Assembly: GCA_900539655.1 (NCBI GenBank) | Contig: UQCR01000007.1 | Coordinates: 1-64,000, forward strand | Direction: 5' to 3' | Length of the DNA: 64,000 bases | Origin: an uncultured Robinsoniella sp. | Lineage (GTDB): Bacteria > Bacillota > Clostridia > Lachnospirales > Lachnospiraceae | Part shown: positions 8,061 to 17,631 of the stretch, in pieces | Layout: the number at the start of each line of letters is the position of its first letter | Position numbering within the stretch: position 1 is the stretch's first letter | Notes under the pieces: model-generated | Database searches by the model: none | What the model was told of the DNA's origin: nothing | What the model saw: only the letters and a program-made list of their open reading frames with translations | Program-made: the position numbers and the translations under genes

Positions 8061-9785
8061 ATGAAAAGTTGCAAGTTTTTAAACGAATTAAATAGACTAA
8101 GAAAATCATCAAGTGATTCCATTGACAATGTGGAAAAATTCGACGGATTTAAAGAGTATATGCATGTGTCAAGATCAGCAGAAGAAGATTTAAAGAGTAT
8201 TTTAAGGGCCGTAAACAACCGAGGTAAGAAGACATTAGTATTACTATGTGGTAGTGCAGGCGATGGAAAATCACATCTTCTTTCGTACTTGAGAAATTCG
8301 GACTCGGAAAAATTAATTGATAATTATGTGGTCTATAATGATGCAACAGAAAGCAGTTCACCGTCAAAGACTGCGATTGAAACATTGAATGAGTTATTAT
8401 CTGCATTTAAAGATTGTAATTTAAATTCACCAGGTAAGAATGTTATTCTTGCTATTAATCTAGGGGTATTAAGTAATTTCACAGAATCAGAGTATGGATA
8501 CGGGTTCAGTCGATTAAGAAGTTATGTCGAGAATAGTTATATTTTGACCTCTCAGGTTAATAGAAATGATTTTGATGAAACAAGTAATTTCCAGCATGTT
8601 AGTTTTTCAGATTACCATATGTTCAGCTTAACGGAGGAAGGTATACATGCTGGATATATTGAAGATATTCTTGATAAAGTTTTTTGCCAGAAGAAAGAAA
8701 ATTTTTTTTATCAATCATACATAAATGACTGTTCAAATTGTCCTTTAGTGCAAAAATGTCCAGTCAAATTGAATTATGAATATTTAATGGATGTTAAACG
8801 TCAAAAATATGTCGCTGAGTTATTAATTGAAACTATTATTCAGGCTAAAGTAATCCTTACAACCAGAGAGATATTGAATTTCATTTATGATATTTTAGTA
8901 GCACAAAATTTTAGCTTCACCAAAATTCAGAGATTATTGATAGACGATGCAGCATATTTGAAAGAATTCATGAAACAAATTACACCTGCACTTATATTTG
9001 ATTCCACAGATGTAACTGCACTTATGAATATGTTAAAGAAATATGATCCACTTTTAAACAGATCAGAGAAAGCAGATGAAATAGCTATTTCATATTATGT
9101 AAGCTCAGATATTTCAGATGATATGCATAGGGTCTTTGATAGCGTTTCATATGAAGCTATAATATGCGATCCTTCAATGCTGGATAAATTGAATGATGAT
9201 AAAACATTGAAATCAAATGCATTTAATCTTATGACTAGAATTCAAGCGATTGACGAGGGGATAATAGGCAATGAAGTGTATGGAAAGTATTTGACTGATT
9301 TATACTTTTATAATGCTGGAACAGGAAAAAAGCTGGGAAGCTTGTACAGTATGGTAGAAAAAGCAGCAAAACAGTGGTGTGGATGTGATGAAGACGATAA
9401 TCTTTGTTTAGATGATAAACATCATGGATTTTTGCTATATGAGAAGGTTGATTTTAGACCTAATTTAGTACATCTCCCATACCCATCAGGAACAGTTGAT
9501 TTACAGAGGTTTGCACCATTCGTTGTGGTAGAGTTTGATGATTCTACGAGTGATATTATCTCATTAGATATAGATTATTCATTATACGAGCTGATTTATA
9601 AACTGAATCATGGCTATATTCAAACAGCAGATGATCGAAATAATCATGCAGATTTTATCAGTTTTGTTTTCAGAATTTTGCAGACAGGATCATTGACAGA
9701 AACGGTATCAATCGTGTCAAAGCAGGGGAAAAAAGCAATTATTTCTCAGAGTATGTTTGGATATAAATTTAAGGTGGTGAAATGA
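8061..9785 (+). CDS. dptF: DNA phosphorothioation-dependent restriction protein DptF
   Basis: DptF is one of three proteins (DptFGH) that restrict DNA lacking the Dnd phosphorothioate mark. The Walker A motif LCGSAGDGKSHLL lies near residue 64 of the 574-residue product, marking it as a P-loop NTPase. A cysteine cluster CSNCPLVQKC near residue 225 may bind metal. ATG at 8061 is preceded by GGTGAGGT at good spacing; a GTG at 8046 is in frame but buried in that ribosome site. Its stop overlaps the dptG start (ATGA), so the two are translationally coupled. Identification rests on sequence features plus the unmistakable dnd neighbours. Confidence 0.88.
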   Translation: MKSCKFLNELNRLRKSSSDSIDNVEKFDGFKEYMHVSRSAEEDLKSILRAVNNRGKKTLVLLCGSAGDGKSHLLSYLRNSDSEKLIDNYVVYNDATESSSPSKTAIETLNELLSAFKDCNLNSPGKNVILAINLGVLSNFTESEYGYGFSRLRSYVENSYILTSQVNRNDFDETSNFQHVSFSDYHMFSLTEEGIHAGYIEDILDKVFCQKKENFFYQSYINDCSNCPLVQKCPVKLNYEYLMDVKRQKYVAELLIETIIQAKVILTTREILNFIYDILVAQNFSFTKIQRLLIDDAAYLKEFMKQITPALIFDSTDVTALMNMLKKYDPLLNRSEKADEIAISYYVSSDISDDMHRVFDSVSYEAIICDPSMLDKLNDDKTLKSNAFNLMTRIQAIDEGIIGNEVYGKYLTDLYFYNAGTGKKLGSLYSMVEKAAKQWCGCDEDDNLCLDDKHHGFLLYEKVDFRPNLVHLPYPSGTVDLQRFAPFVVVEFDDSTSDIISLDIDYSLYELIYKLNHGYIQTADDRNNHADFISFVFRILQTGSLTETVSIVSKQGKKAIISQSMFGYKFKVVK

Positions 9786-11206
9786 TGGAATATATTTTTG
9801 ATAAAGAAAAGTTTATTGAAAGTTTTAATGCAAAATCGAGCGAAACAAAATCAGCAGATTCTATGAGACTTACTCATAAACCAGATAACAGATTCAAATT
9901 ATTTCCCTATAAAGCATCAGGAAAGTCACAGGCCCCAGTTGTTACAGAACTAGAAGATGTTGTTAGTGGTTTTTTTAGAGAAGCACTTAATAAGAAAACG
10001 GAACTAATTGAATGTGAAGAGTTGTGTAATATGATTCTTGATGAGATAGAAGTGGATGATGATGACTTAGATTACTTTAAAGATATGATTCAAAGCATAT
10101 TCTTCAAAGGGGATAATTTTATTGCAACAAATATCGGGTTGTATCCATATCAGTTGACGACAAATAATAAAAGTTCAGACAACCTAGCACACTTTCTGTT
10201 TTCTGTATTTGGTGTTAACCAAAATGATTGCAAAGCTATAGTGGCTGCAAAAAATAGGTACAAATTCAATGTACTTGAAGATATGGTCATTAAAACAATT
10301 GAGTCAAAGAATATAACAGAAGCAGAAAAAAAGCAAATGTACTTTTTAGTAAAGACAAATATTCAAGAACGATTCAGAAAAGATTTTTACTTCATGCTGG
10401 ATACAGGGATGACTTTGTTGGAGGATATATCCAATTTATTTTCTATCTATTATTTTTACTATGTTTCTCAAACATGTATTATCTTGGATCATTATTGTTG
10501 TGGAGATCGTGCAGGCGAAGTTAATTTCTATTATGCATTAGATTGGGAAAAGGTTAGTAAAAATAGAAAATGTTGTATTGAAGGGTGGGATAAGCTTCAA
10601 GACAGTATAAATCATATGTTTAGTCATGCAATTACACTTGAAATACTTAATCAGACTATATCAGAAGAGATGGTTGACTATATATATCTGGGGGAGTTGG
10701 CAAAAGAAAGTGCTGAAGAGGATCATAAGATCTCAGAACAGATAGCATTAGCTGAAAACGTTTATTGTTCTTATGTCGGAGATTATAAAGAATTTACATC
10801 TATTCCGTATCAGCAGGGTGTAAATGAAACCGAGAAAAATATTCGACATTTATATAAATGTGTAGAGACTCAGTTCATGAATACAGATCGTAAGAGAGCC
10901 AATCAATTTTATAATGAAAAGTTCTCCGAGTTCTGTAAGAATCGTTGGGTAAAAAATAGGAAAAAATCCGGATTGGTATTGAACTTGACGGAAAGAGATG
11001 TGATTTTTCTTACAAAGATTAGCTTAAGAAACGAAGAAAAAATTAGATTGAATGATCTCTATAAAGAATATGAATATAGAGGCATATTTCTAGATAGTAC
11101 ATCAAAAGAATACTTACAAGATTTCTTTACAAAATTGAACCTAATTGACAAGAAGAGTGATAGTGGAGACGCACAGTATGTTAAACGAATTTTTATGATT
11201 TTATAG
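9782..11206 (+). CDS. dptG: DNA phosphorothioation-dependent restriction protein DptG
   Basis: This 474-residue, largely helical protein has no catalytic motif that I can name. Size and position between DptF and DptH identify it as DptG, an essential but poorly understood part of the restriction complex. The N-terminal region contains RLTHKPDNRFKLFPYKASG, and the C-terminus reads YVKRIFMIL. The ATG overlaps the dptF stop, with AAGGTGGTGA upstream. Its last 22 bases overlap an open frame that appears to encode the missing N-terminus of DptH. Confidence 0.85.
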   Translation: MMEYIFDKEKFIESFNAKSSETKSADSMRLTHKPDNRFKLFPYKASGKSQAPVVTELEDVVSGFFREALNKKTELIECEELCNMILDEIEVDDDDLDYFKDMIQSIFFKGDNFIATNIGLYPYQLTTNNKSSDNLAHFLFSVFGVNQNDCKAIVAAKNRYKFNVLEDMVIKTIESKNITEAEKKQMYFLVKTNIQERFRKDFYFMLDTGMTLLEDISNLFSIYYFYYVSQTCIILDHYCCGDRAGEVNFYYALDWEKVSKNRKCCIEGWDKLQDSINHMFSHAITLEILNQTISEEMVDYIYLGELAKESAEEDHKISEQIALAENVYCSYVGDYKEFTSIPYQQGVNETEKNIRHLYKCVETQFMNTDRKRANQFYNEKFSEFCKNRWVKNRKKSGLVLNLTERDVIFLTKISLRNEEKIRLNDLYKEYEYRGIFLDSTSKEYLQDFFTKLNLIDKKSDSGDAQYVKRIFMIL

Positions 11207-11298
11207 CAAAAAAAATAGATAGTTTCTTCCAGACTGAAGCATCTGAAGGAACATTATTAAGGGGAGAAAGTTTTTGTCTAAAACTTGACAATGAAGAA

Positions 11299-14200
11299 AT
11301 GGTGGTAAAAGTTACAGAAGCTTTAAAAACTCTTGCAACTAATCGTCAATCGATTGGACAGTATGAATATCACTGTTTAGATGGATCAATATATAGCACA
11401 TATACATTGAAACTTATTGATGATGAAGTTATTATTGCTTCGCAGATTGATGGTATGACAAACGATTTCTTATGTGCAACATTAAGAAACGCTGCAAATG
11501 ATGTTCAAAAGCCCTTATTAATGATATCTTCCAATCCAATAGATAGTGCTAAAAGTGGATCGAGAGATATGTCTTCTAGTGGAATGCCTTTTCATGCTGA
11601 TCAGCTAATGTATGAAATTCGTAATATGGTGAATGATAGCACGCAGCTTACTAATACAGAAAAACGCATACTTCAATTTGAGTTGAAGAGAAGAGATGCG
11701 GATGTTTTTAGCGATAAAGCGTCAATTTACGAGTATAGGGATTTGTTGTCTATAATGAGCAGTGGAAAAATAGATACTAAAAATTTTCCTGGATTTCGTC
11801 TGTTTCGGGTAGAAGGAAAGGTAGAATATCAGAATGATGGAAATGTGCAGATTGATAAAAAAATAAAAGAAAACAATGATCTATTTGAAAAAATAGACCG
11901 TGGGATACGATTTGGAAATCTAGAGATGGAGCTTTCAAAAATTTTTGAAGATAAGTTAATTGTGCAAATTGAAAAAGCTCATAAAGATAAAGCAGAGTAT
12001 TGGAGCACATTATTTACATATGCTGATCTTTTGTCTGCTATGGAACGAAAAAAAGCTAAGATGGAAAATCCTTTAAAGATAGAAAATGAGGATATTACTG
12101 TATATGGAAATCTTCCGTTAAATACCATTAATATTGACAAAGGATTTTTGATTAGGAATGAAGGTTCTCAGACAACAAAAAAGAGAACAAAGAATCTTTT
12201 GATTTTCAATCCTGAGAAATATTCAAAAATTCATATTCAAGTAACTTGTAATGCAAGGATATGGAATAGTGGTATTATGTCAGACGATTCAGAGTATGTA
12301 AAAGACGGAATGAATATTATCTTTACTTTTGATAGAGAAGGAATAACATTCCATAAACTTGAAATAAATGACGCTGCTAACGATATAACATATAATTTAA
12401 AAGTGTGTATCCTAGATATCTCTGCAGAATATATGTATTCTACAGTAAAAACCAGCTTTTCGATAGATTATAAGAAAACTAGGAAGAATTGCAGAGTTAA
12501 ATTAGCAGGAGTAGGAATTAATCTTATCTTTAATAGTAATGGATTGAAACTTTCGTCATCTAAATTGGAAGATAATGAGGTATATAGATGCCGTTATGGA
12601 GAACGTTTACTAATTTATTCATCGGAAGAAGAAATTTCTAATTTTGGAAGTGGTATAAAAATAGATGTTAATTTTTCAGGAGTTATTGTACCATTTATTC
12701 TCTATCCGGATGAAGTGAAAAGTGTAGAGATCATTGGAAGAAAGATATTAAGGGATAAGTTAGCAAGTAAGAAAAGTTTTGTATTTGATGATGGAGCTAT
12801 ATTTGGTGATTCACAAGAATATTTTGCTAAAGCCAATTTGCTGAGAGAATTAAAAATTGAACAGACAATTATAGATCAAAACATTCTTTGTGGAAATATA
12901 AAGAATTTTTATGTATCAGAATCAATAAAGATTGAATCAAAAGAATTAATGATTTCATCTGATTTAAAAGAAGCATTTGTAGAGTTATTATCCGCGTTTA
13001 AGTTACGTAGAACAATTCCGACACTTGCTTACCTTGGTGGAGATTTGTTTGATGTTGTTGAAAAATATCTGAATACATTTGTGGCATGTTTTGCAGATTT
13101 GAGTGAAGGAGAGAATTTAACACAAGAGCAGGAAAATGCATTATTCTTGGGTACTATTTCGGTAGGTAGAAATAGTGAAGAGATATTGTTTACGCCGTTT
13201 CATCCACTTAATGTCAAATATCAATTGATGCTGTTAAATGAAAATGGAATGGATTATGCATCAGATATAGTTGTTGACCGATTGAATTCAATTAATCTTC
13301 TTCCGTATATTCAAAGATTTAAAAAAATATATAAGGTATCAGATCAGTTATATTCACAAGAGTGGAAGTACTATGCACCTATAGAGAATAAGAAGTATAG
13401 AGGAAGCCGAAGATACGTTCCTAAATTGGTTGAAGAAAAAATTACGGAGTTTATTTCGCATTTCAGATATATATTTGACGATATTAACAATAAGAAAATT
13501 AGAGTGAATTTGATTAATATGGGTGACTGCAGTGAAGTATTCATCGGATTAGCACAGTTTTTTATTCATTCAATTAGCAAAAATGCTGACGTGGATCGCC
13601 TTGCAAGAGTTGAACTTCATATCTATACAGATGATATTATCGGAAATATATTTTTAAATTTGAAAGAATACTCTTTATTAAAAGAGTTTTTGCTTGACCA
13701 AAAACTATCTGTTGTAAATGGAACTTCGATGAATAGCTTGGAAGGTATTTTGTCAAAAAACATTGAATGCTATTTTCATAAAGATAGTGGGAAAAATTAT
13801 GAATATGCTCATGTTTCATTTTATGAAATGGAATCGGAGATAACTTCTGAACAGGCTACAATGAATCAAATTGAAACTGGCATTTCTTTGGGAGGTATTC
13901 TTTCTGGCATTCCTTCAAGTAAATATGGTCATAAGTATAGAACAGGATATGGTGTGAGATATGCAGAAGATAATTCGTTAATTCAATTATCTTCAATGTA
14001 TAATGCATTAATGCAAGTTGAAAAATCAGGTAACCCGTATCATTCAGGAACAAGTATATCGACACAGATAGATGAACTTGCAGAAAAAAAGATGGATTAT
14101 ATCTATGCAAATTCGAATTGGGTTGTTTTTGTAGATCCAAAAGTAGATTTGGATTTCTTTAGTGAGAAGGAAGCAACCAGTGATTTGTTGATCATTCATT

Positions 14201-16479
14201 ATAGCGATCAATACACATCTAGTAGTGGATACGATGCAATCACAGTGACGAATAAATCTCGGCAGTATTCAATGGTTATTCAGGAATACCTAAAGGTGAA
14301 AGGTGTCAATGCAAATGTGACAGATACCCATAAGATTATTAATCTTTTTAATGCGATTAATGGAGATTGGTTATTGAGGTTGGTTTCGTCTAAGAAGGGG
14401 AGCAAGGATTCAACATTCAGTAGAGAAAAAATAAGTATCGTTGCAGCAATTAAATTTATGCTAGCATACTTGAAACATAAGGACATTGTATGGATTCCAA
14501 TTTCACTAGAGGAAATGCTTAGAGTTTCTGGTGGAGCTGGTTTATCTAAGGATGAAGGAGTTCTCTCAGCTAAGAATCTAGGATTTGAAAAAGGTCCAAC
14601 GAGTGATGACTTACTTTTTATTGGTTTAGATCATAGTGCAGATAAGCCAAAGGTATATCTGTATCCTGCAGAAGTGAAGACTGGAATAAATGACAATACT
14701 GTAATAAAGAAAGCTTTTGAGCAGGCGTCAGCTACAGCTAATGGACTTCATGACGCATTTAATCCTGGTGGGGATATTATGGACACAATCCTATATAAAG
14801 TAAATCGAAATTTCTTGATGCAAATGCTTGTTACTAGCTGTAAGAAGATGCAGGTATATCATGTGGATGACACGCAGAATTGGGATGTGGTTCTGGAACA
14901 ATTCTGTGAGGCACTTTTAAATGAGAAATATTCCTTATCAGAGGATATTCAGGAACTGTTGGGGAAAGGTGCTGTATTATCATTCAGAAAAGCATTGATA
15001 TCTAGGAGAACATCATTCAAGGAAGACTTAATCAATTTTATAGAAATTCCAGAACATGATGAATTTGGTTTAATATTAAAAGACGTATCAGAAATTCATA
15101 GTGATATTCAAGATAAAAAGAATTTTGAATTACTCATTTTGGAAGATTGTATGGTTGATCAGCTAACAGGAGACTTGACCAAAATCATAGTAACGGATCT
15201 TCAGGAAGTAACTGAAGGTGTAGAAGAGAGTTCTGATGAGAAAGAAGAAGAAAAGCCTGAGAAACTTGAAACTAATGAATTTGTGTCGAATGAGACTCTA
15301 GCCGATAAAGTTGAAGAAGATGGAAGTATGCACATTCTGTTCGGTACAAATGAACAAGATGGAACACCAGTAGTATGGAAACCTAATGATACGACGCGCC
15401 TATTTCATACTAATACCGGCATTATTGGTACAATGGGAACTGGAAAAACACAGTTTACAAAATCACTTATTGCACAGCTGTATCAAGAGCAAAGATTTAA
15501 TGTGGATGGACAAAAATTAGGTATATTAATTTTTGATTATAAAGGTGATTACAACGAAAGCAAGGCAGATTTTGTCGAGACAATTAATGCAACAATTTTG
15601 AAACCATATCATTTACCTTTTAATCCACTGGCTTTAACGAAATCATCAGTATTTAAACCTTTACTACCAATCCATACGGCTAATGCATTTAAAGACACCA
15701 TTTCAAAAGTAAATGGATTAGGTCCAAAGCAGCAAGATACTTTATTCCAGTGTATCATTGAAACATATAATGCGAGTGGCATTGTTCCATCTAATCCGGC
15801 GTCATGGGAGAATGAGGCACCTACATTTGATCAAGTATATCAGAGATATGCAAATGATGAAGACATTAAGAAAAATGATTCATTAGCTGTGACAATGAAT
15901 AAATTACACCAATTTCAAGTTTTTGAGGTGAATCCAGCTAACACAAAATCATTATTTGATATTTTGGATGGTGTTGTGGTTATTGATTTATCAGGATATG
16001 ATTCAGACATACAAAGTCTTATTGTTGCAATCACATTGGACTTATTCTATGCGCAAATGCAGGCATCAGGATCTAGTAAAATGGAAGGGAACAATAGACA
16101 ATTAACGAAAATGATTTTGGTTGATGAAGCTGATAATTTTATGAGTGAAGGATATTCTTCGCTTAAAAAAATATTAAAAGAAGGTCGAGAATTTGGTGTT
16201 GGAACAATCCTTTCTACACAGTTTTTAAAGCACTTTGGAAGTGGAGAAGACGATTATGCAAAATATATTTTGACTTGGGTTGTTCATAATGTATCAGATT
16301 TAAAGAACTCTGATGTTGAATTTGTTTTTAAAACAGAATCAAAGAGCCAGGAGAATCAGGTTCTATATAGTTCCATTAAAGGATTAACAAAACATCATAG
16401 TATAATAAAGATTGGGAATAACAAACCGGTCTATGTGAAAGACAAGGCTTTTTGGGAGTTGTATAACGAATTACATTGA
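11299..16479 (+). CDS. dptH: DNA phosphorothioation-dependent restriction protein DptH
   Basis: The very large (1726 residues) DptH carries the ATPase of the restriction complex near its C-terminus. Walker A GTMGTGKT is at residues 1377-1384 and Walker B MILVDEAD at 1605-1612, in a HerA/FtsK-like arrangement. The preceding 1300 residues are mixed alpha/beta without named motifs, followed by an acidic linker (EESSDEKEEEKPEK). The first ATG (11299) has no Shine-Dalgarno. The same frame stays open upstream to 11185 and encodes 38 plausible residues (NFYDFIAKKIDSFF...), beginning at ACG just after a stop. True initiation is therefore uncertain. Weak spacing to dptG (92 bases from this ATG) also suggests a start further upstream. 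Confidence 0.88.
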   Translation: MVVKVTEALKTLATNRQSIGQYEYHCLDGSIYSTYTLKLIDDEVIIASQIDGMTNDFLCATLRNAANDVQKPLLMISSNPIDSAKSGSRDMSSSGMPFHADQLMYEIRNMVNDSTQLTNTEKRILQFELKRRDADVFSDKASIYEYRDLLSIMSSGKIDTKNFPGFRLFRVEGKVEYQNDGNVQIDKKIKENNDLFEKIDRGIRFGNLEMELSKIFEDKLIVQIEKAHKDKAEYWSTLFTYADLLSAMERKKAKMENPLKIENEDITVYGNLPLNTINIDKGFLIRNEGSQTTKKRTKNLLIFNPEKYSKIHIQVTCNARIWNSGIMSDDSEYVKDGMNIIFTFDREGITFHKLEINDAANDITYNLKVCILDISAEYMYSTVKTSFSIDYKKTRKNCRVKLAGVGINLIFNSNGLKLSSSKLEDNEVYRCRYGERLLIYSSEEEISNFGSGIKIDVNFSGVIVPFILYPDEVKSVEIIGRKILRDKLASKKSFVFDDGAIFGDSQEYFAKANLLRELKIEQTIIDQNILCGNIKNFYVSESIKIESKELMISSDLKEAFVELLSAFKLRRTIPTLAYLGGDLFDVVEKYLNTFVACFADLSEGENLTQEQENALFLGTISVGRNSEEILFTPFHPLNVKYQLMLLNENGMDYASDIVVDRLNSINLLPYIQRFKKIYKVSDQLYSQEWKYYAPIENKKYRGSRRYVPKLVEEKITEFISHFRYIFDDINNKKIRVNLINMGDCSEVFIGLAQFFIHSISKNADVDRLARVELHIYTDDIIGNIFLNLKEYSLLKEFLLDQKLSVVNGTSMNSLEGILSKNIECYFHKDSGKNYEYAHVSFYEMESEITSEQATMNQIETGISLGGILSGIPSSKYGHKYRTGYGVRYAEDNSLIQLSSMYNALMQVEKSGNPYHSGTSISTQIDELAEKKMDYIYANSNWVVFVDPKVDLDFFSEKEATSDLLIIHYSDQYTSSSGYDAITVTNKSRQYSMVIQEYLKVKGVNANVTDTHKIINLFNAINGDWLLRLVSSKKGSKDSTFSREKISIVAAIKFMLAYLKHKDIVWIPISLEEMLRVSGGAGLSKDEGVLSAKNLGFEKGPTSDDLLFIGLDHSADKPKVYLYPAEVKTGINDNTVIKKAFEQASATANGLHDAFNPGGDIMDTILYKVNRNFLMQMLVTSCKKMQVYHVDDTQNWDVVLEQFCEALLNEKYSLSEDIQELLGKGAVLSFRKALISRRTSFKEDLINFIEIPEHDEFGLILKDVSEIHSDIQDKKNFELLILEDCMVDQLTGDLTKIIVTDLQEVTEGVEESSDEKEEEKPEKLETNEFVSNETLADKVEEDGSMHILFGTNEQDGTPVVWKPNDTTRLFHTNTGIIGTMGTGKTQFTKSLIAQLYQEQRFNVDGQKLGILIFDYKGDYNESKADFVETINATILKPYHLPFNPLALTKSSVFKPLLPIHTANAFKDTISKVNGLGPKQQDTLFQCIIETYNASGIVPSNPASWENEAPTFDQVYQRYANDEDIKKNDSLAVTMNKLHQFQVFEVNPANTKSLFDILDGVVVIDLSGYDSDIQSLIVAITLDLFYAQMQASGSSKMEGNNRQLTKMILVDEADNFMSEGYSSLKKILKEGREFGVGTILSTQFLKHFGSGEDDYAKYILTWVVHNVSDLKNSDVEFVFKTESKSQENQVLYSSIKGLTKHHSIIKIGNNKPVYVKDKAFWELYNELH

Positions 16480-16503
16480 CTATTTTAATAAAAATGCTAT
16501 ACT
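16476..16503 (+). promoter_or_regulatory. Sigma-A promoter of dndB
   Basis: TTGACT (16476-16481, overlapping the dptH stop), a 16-base spacer and TATACT (16498-16503). It gives dndBCDE-A transcription independent of dptFGH. Confidence 0.75.
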
Positions 16504-16525
16504 TAAGTAGTATACTTAAGTATAG
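16497..16525 (+). promoter_or_regulatory. Palindromic operator over the dndB -10 (or AT-rich hairpin)
   Basis: CTATACTTAAGTA at 16497-16509 is perfectly repeated in inverted orientation at 16513-16525; the right half alone contains the palindrome TATACTTAAGTATA (16511-16524). It covers the -10 box and the expected transcription start. DndB homologues are known to repress their own operon, so it is a good candidate DndB site (inference). The same sequence, flanked by AAAAA and TTTTT, could also fold as a terminator for dptH. Confidence 0.65.
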
Positions 16526-16546
16526 TGTTTTTATAATGGAGGAATT

Positions 16547-17620
16547 ATGGATTACGCATACAAATTTCCAGTAGTAAGGGGGAATCAAGCAGGTCGAGAG
16601 TACTTTATAGCAATGGTACCACTCAAAATGCTTTCTAAAATATTTCCAAGTGAAGATGAATATGTTCTGCCTGAATACAGAGCTCAAAGGAAACTAAACG
16701 AAGCAAGAATACCAGTGATAAGCAGATATATTACTGAAAATAGAGATTCTTATGTTTTTTCCGCATTAGCAGCATCTATAGATGGAGAATTTGAGTTTCA
16801 CCAGAGTAAGGATGGGATGGGGACGGGAGTTCTTGAGATTTCAATGGATGCACGATTTTTGATTAATGATGGGCAACATAGAAAAGCAGCAATACTAGAT
16901 GCCTTAAATGAGGATTCTACATTAGCTAACGAAACAATATCTGTTGTATTTTATGAAGATCTTGGTCTTGCACGTAGTCAACAAATTTTTACAGATTTGA
17001 ATAAGCATGCGGTAAAGACTTCAAATTCAATTTCAGAACTTTATGATTCAAGGGATGAATTGGCTGTTGTAAATAGAATCGTTGTATCAAATGTTCCATT
17101 CTTATCCGAATTTACAGATAAAGAAAAAGACAATCTTGGAAAGTATTCTTCAAATTTATTTACATTGAATACATTCTATATGGCTAATAAGAAGATTGTT
17201 GGAAATATTGATTTATCAGATGATGCGGAAATGTTTTTAACTAAATTCTGGACTAGTGTTTCTAAGAATATTCGTCAATGGAATGAACTTACAAGTCGCG
17301 AGATTTCAAAGATTGATTTGAGAGAAAACTACATAGTGACACAGGGAGTTGTAATGCAAGCATTTGGAGTAATTGGATCGTATTTTTATCAAAATCGCAA
17401 GGCTGATATGGAAAAATACTTGATAAATTTGAAAAAGGTTGATTGGAAAAGAAGCGCTCCAAAGTGGAAATTGAGAGTTATGAGGGCAGATGGGAAGATT
17501 ATTACAAGTAATAAAGCTATTAACCTAACGGCTGTAGAGATTAAGAAGGAAATCGGAATAGAATTGACTGATGAAGAAAGAGTAAAAGAAAATCAATTTA
17601 TCAATTCAATAAACATTTAG
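16547..17620 (+). CDS. dndB: DndB, regulator of DNA phosphorothioation (DGQHR protein)
   Basis: DndB (357 residues) belongs to the DGQHR-domain family; the signature NDGQHRKAAILDAL lies near residues 106-119. In studied bacteria DndB is not needed for sulfur insertion but controls expression of the dnd genes and the frequency of modification. Here GGAGGA precedes the ATG directly, and a consensus promoter with a palindrome over its -10 lies just upstream, consistent with autoregulation. dndC follows after 11 bases. Flanking helices and C-terminal basic residues are as expected. Confidence 0.93.
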   Translation: MDYAYKFPVVRGNQAGREYFIAMVPLKMLSKIFPSEDEYVLPEYRAQRKLNEARIPVISRYITENRDSYVFSALAASIDGEFEFHQSKDGMGTGVLEISMDARFLINDGQHRKAAILDALNEDSTLANETISVVFYEDLGLARSQQIFTDLNKHAVKTSNSISELYDSRDELAVVNRIVVSNVPFLSEFTDKEKDNLGKYSSNLFTLNTFYMANKKIVGNIDLSDDAEMFLTKFWTSVSKNIRQWNELTSREISKIDLRENYIVTQGVVMQAFGVIGSYFYQNRKADMEKYLINLKKVDWKRSAPKWKLRVMRADGKIITSNKAINLTAVEIKKEIGIELTDEERVKENQFINSINI

Positions 17621-17631
17621 GAGAACTAATC

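Noticed and set aside
16532..16537. TATAAT just before the dndB ribosome site as its -10
   Set aside because: It abuts GGAGGA, which would leave no leader for ribosome binding; TTGACT-16-TATACT upstream fits better.
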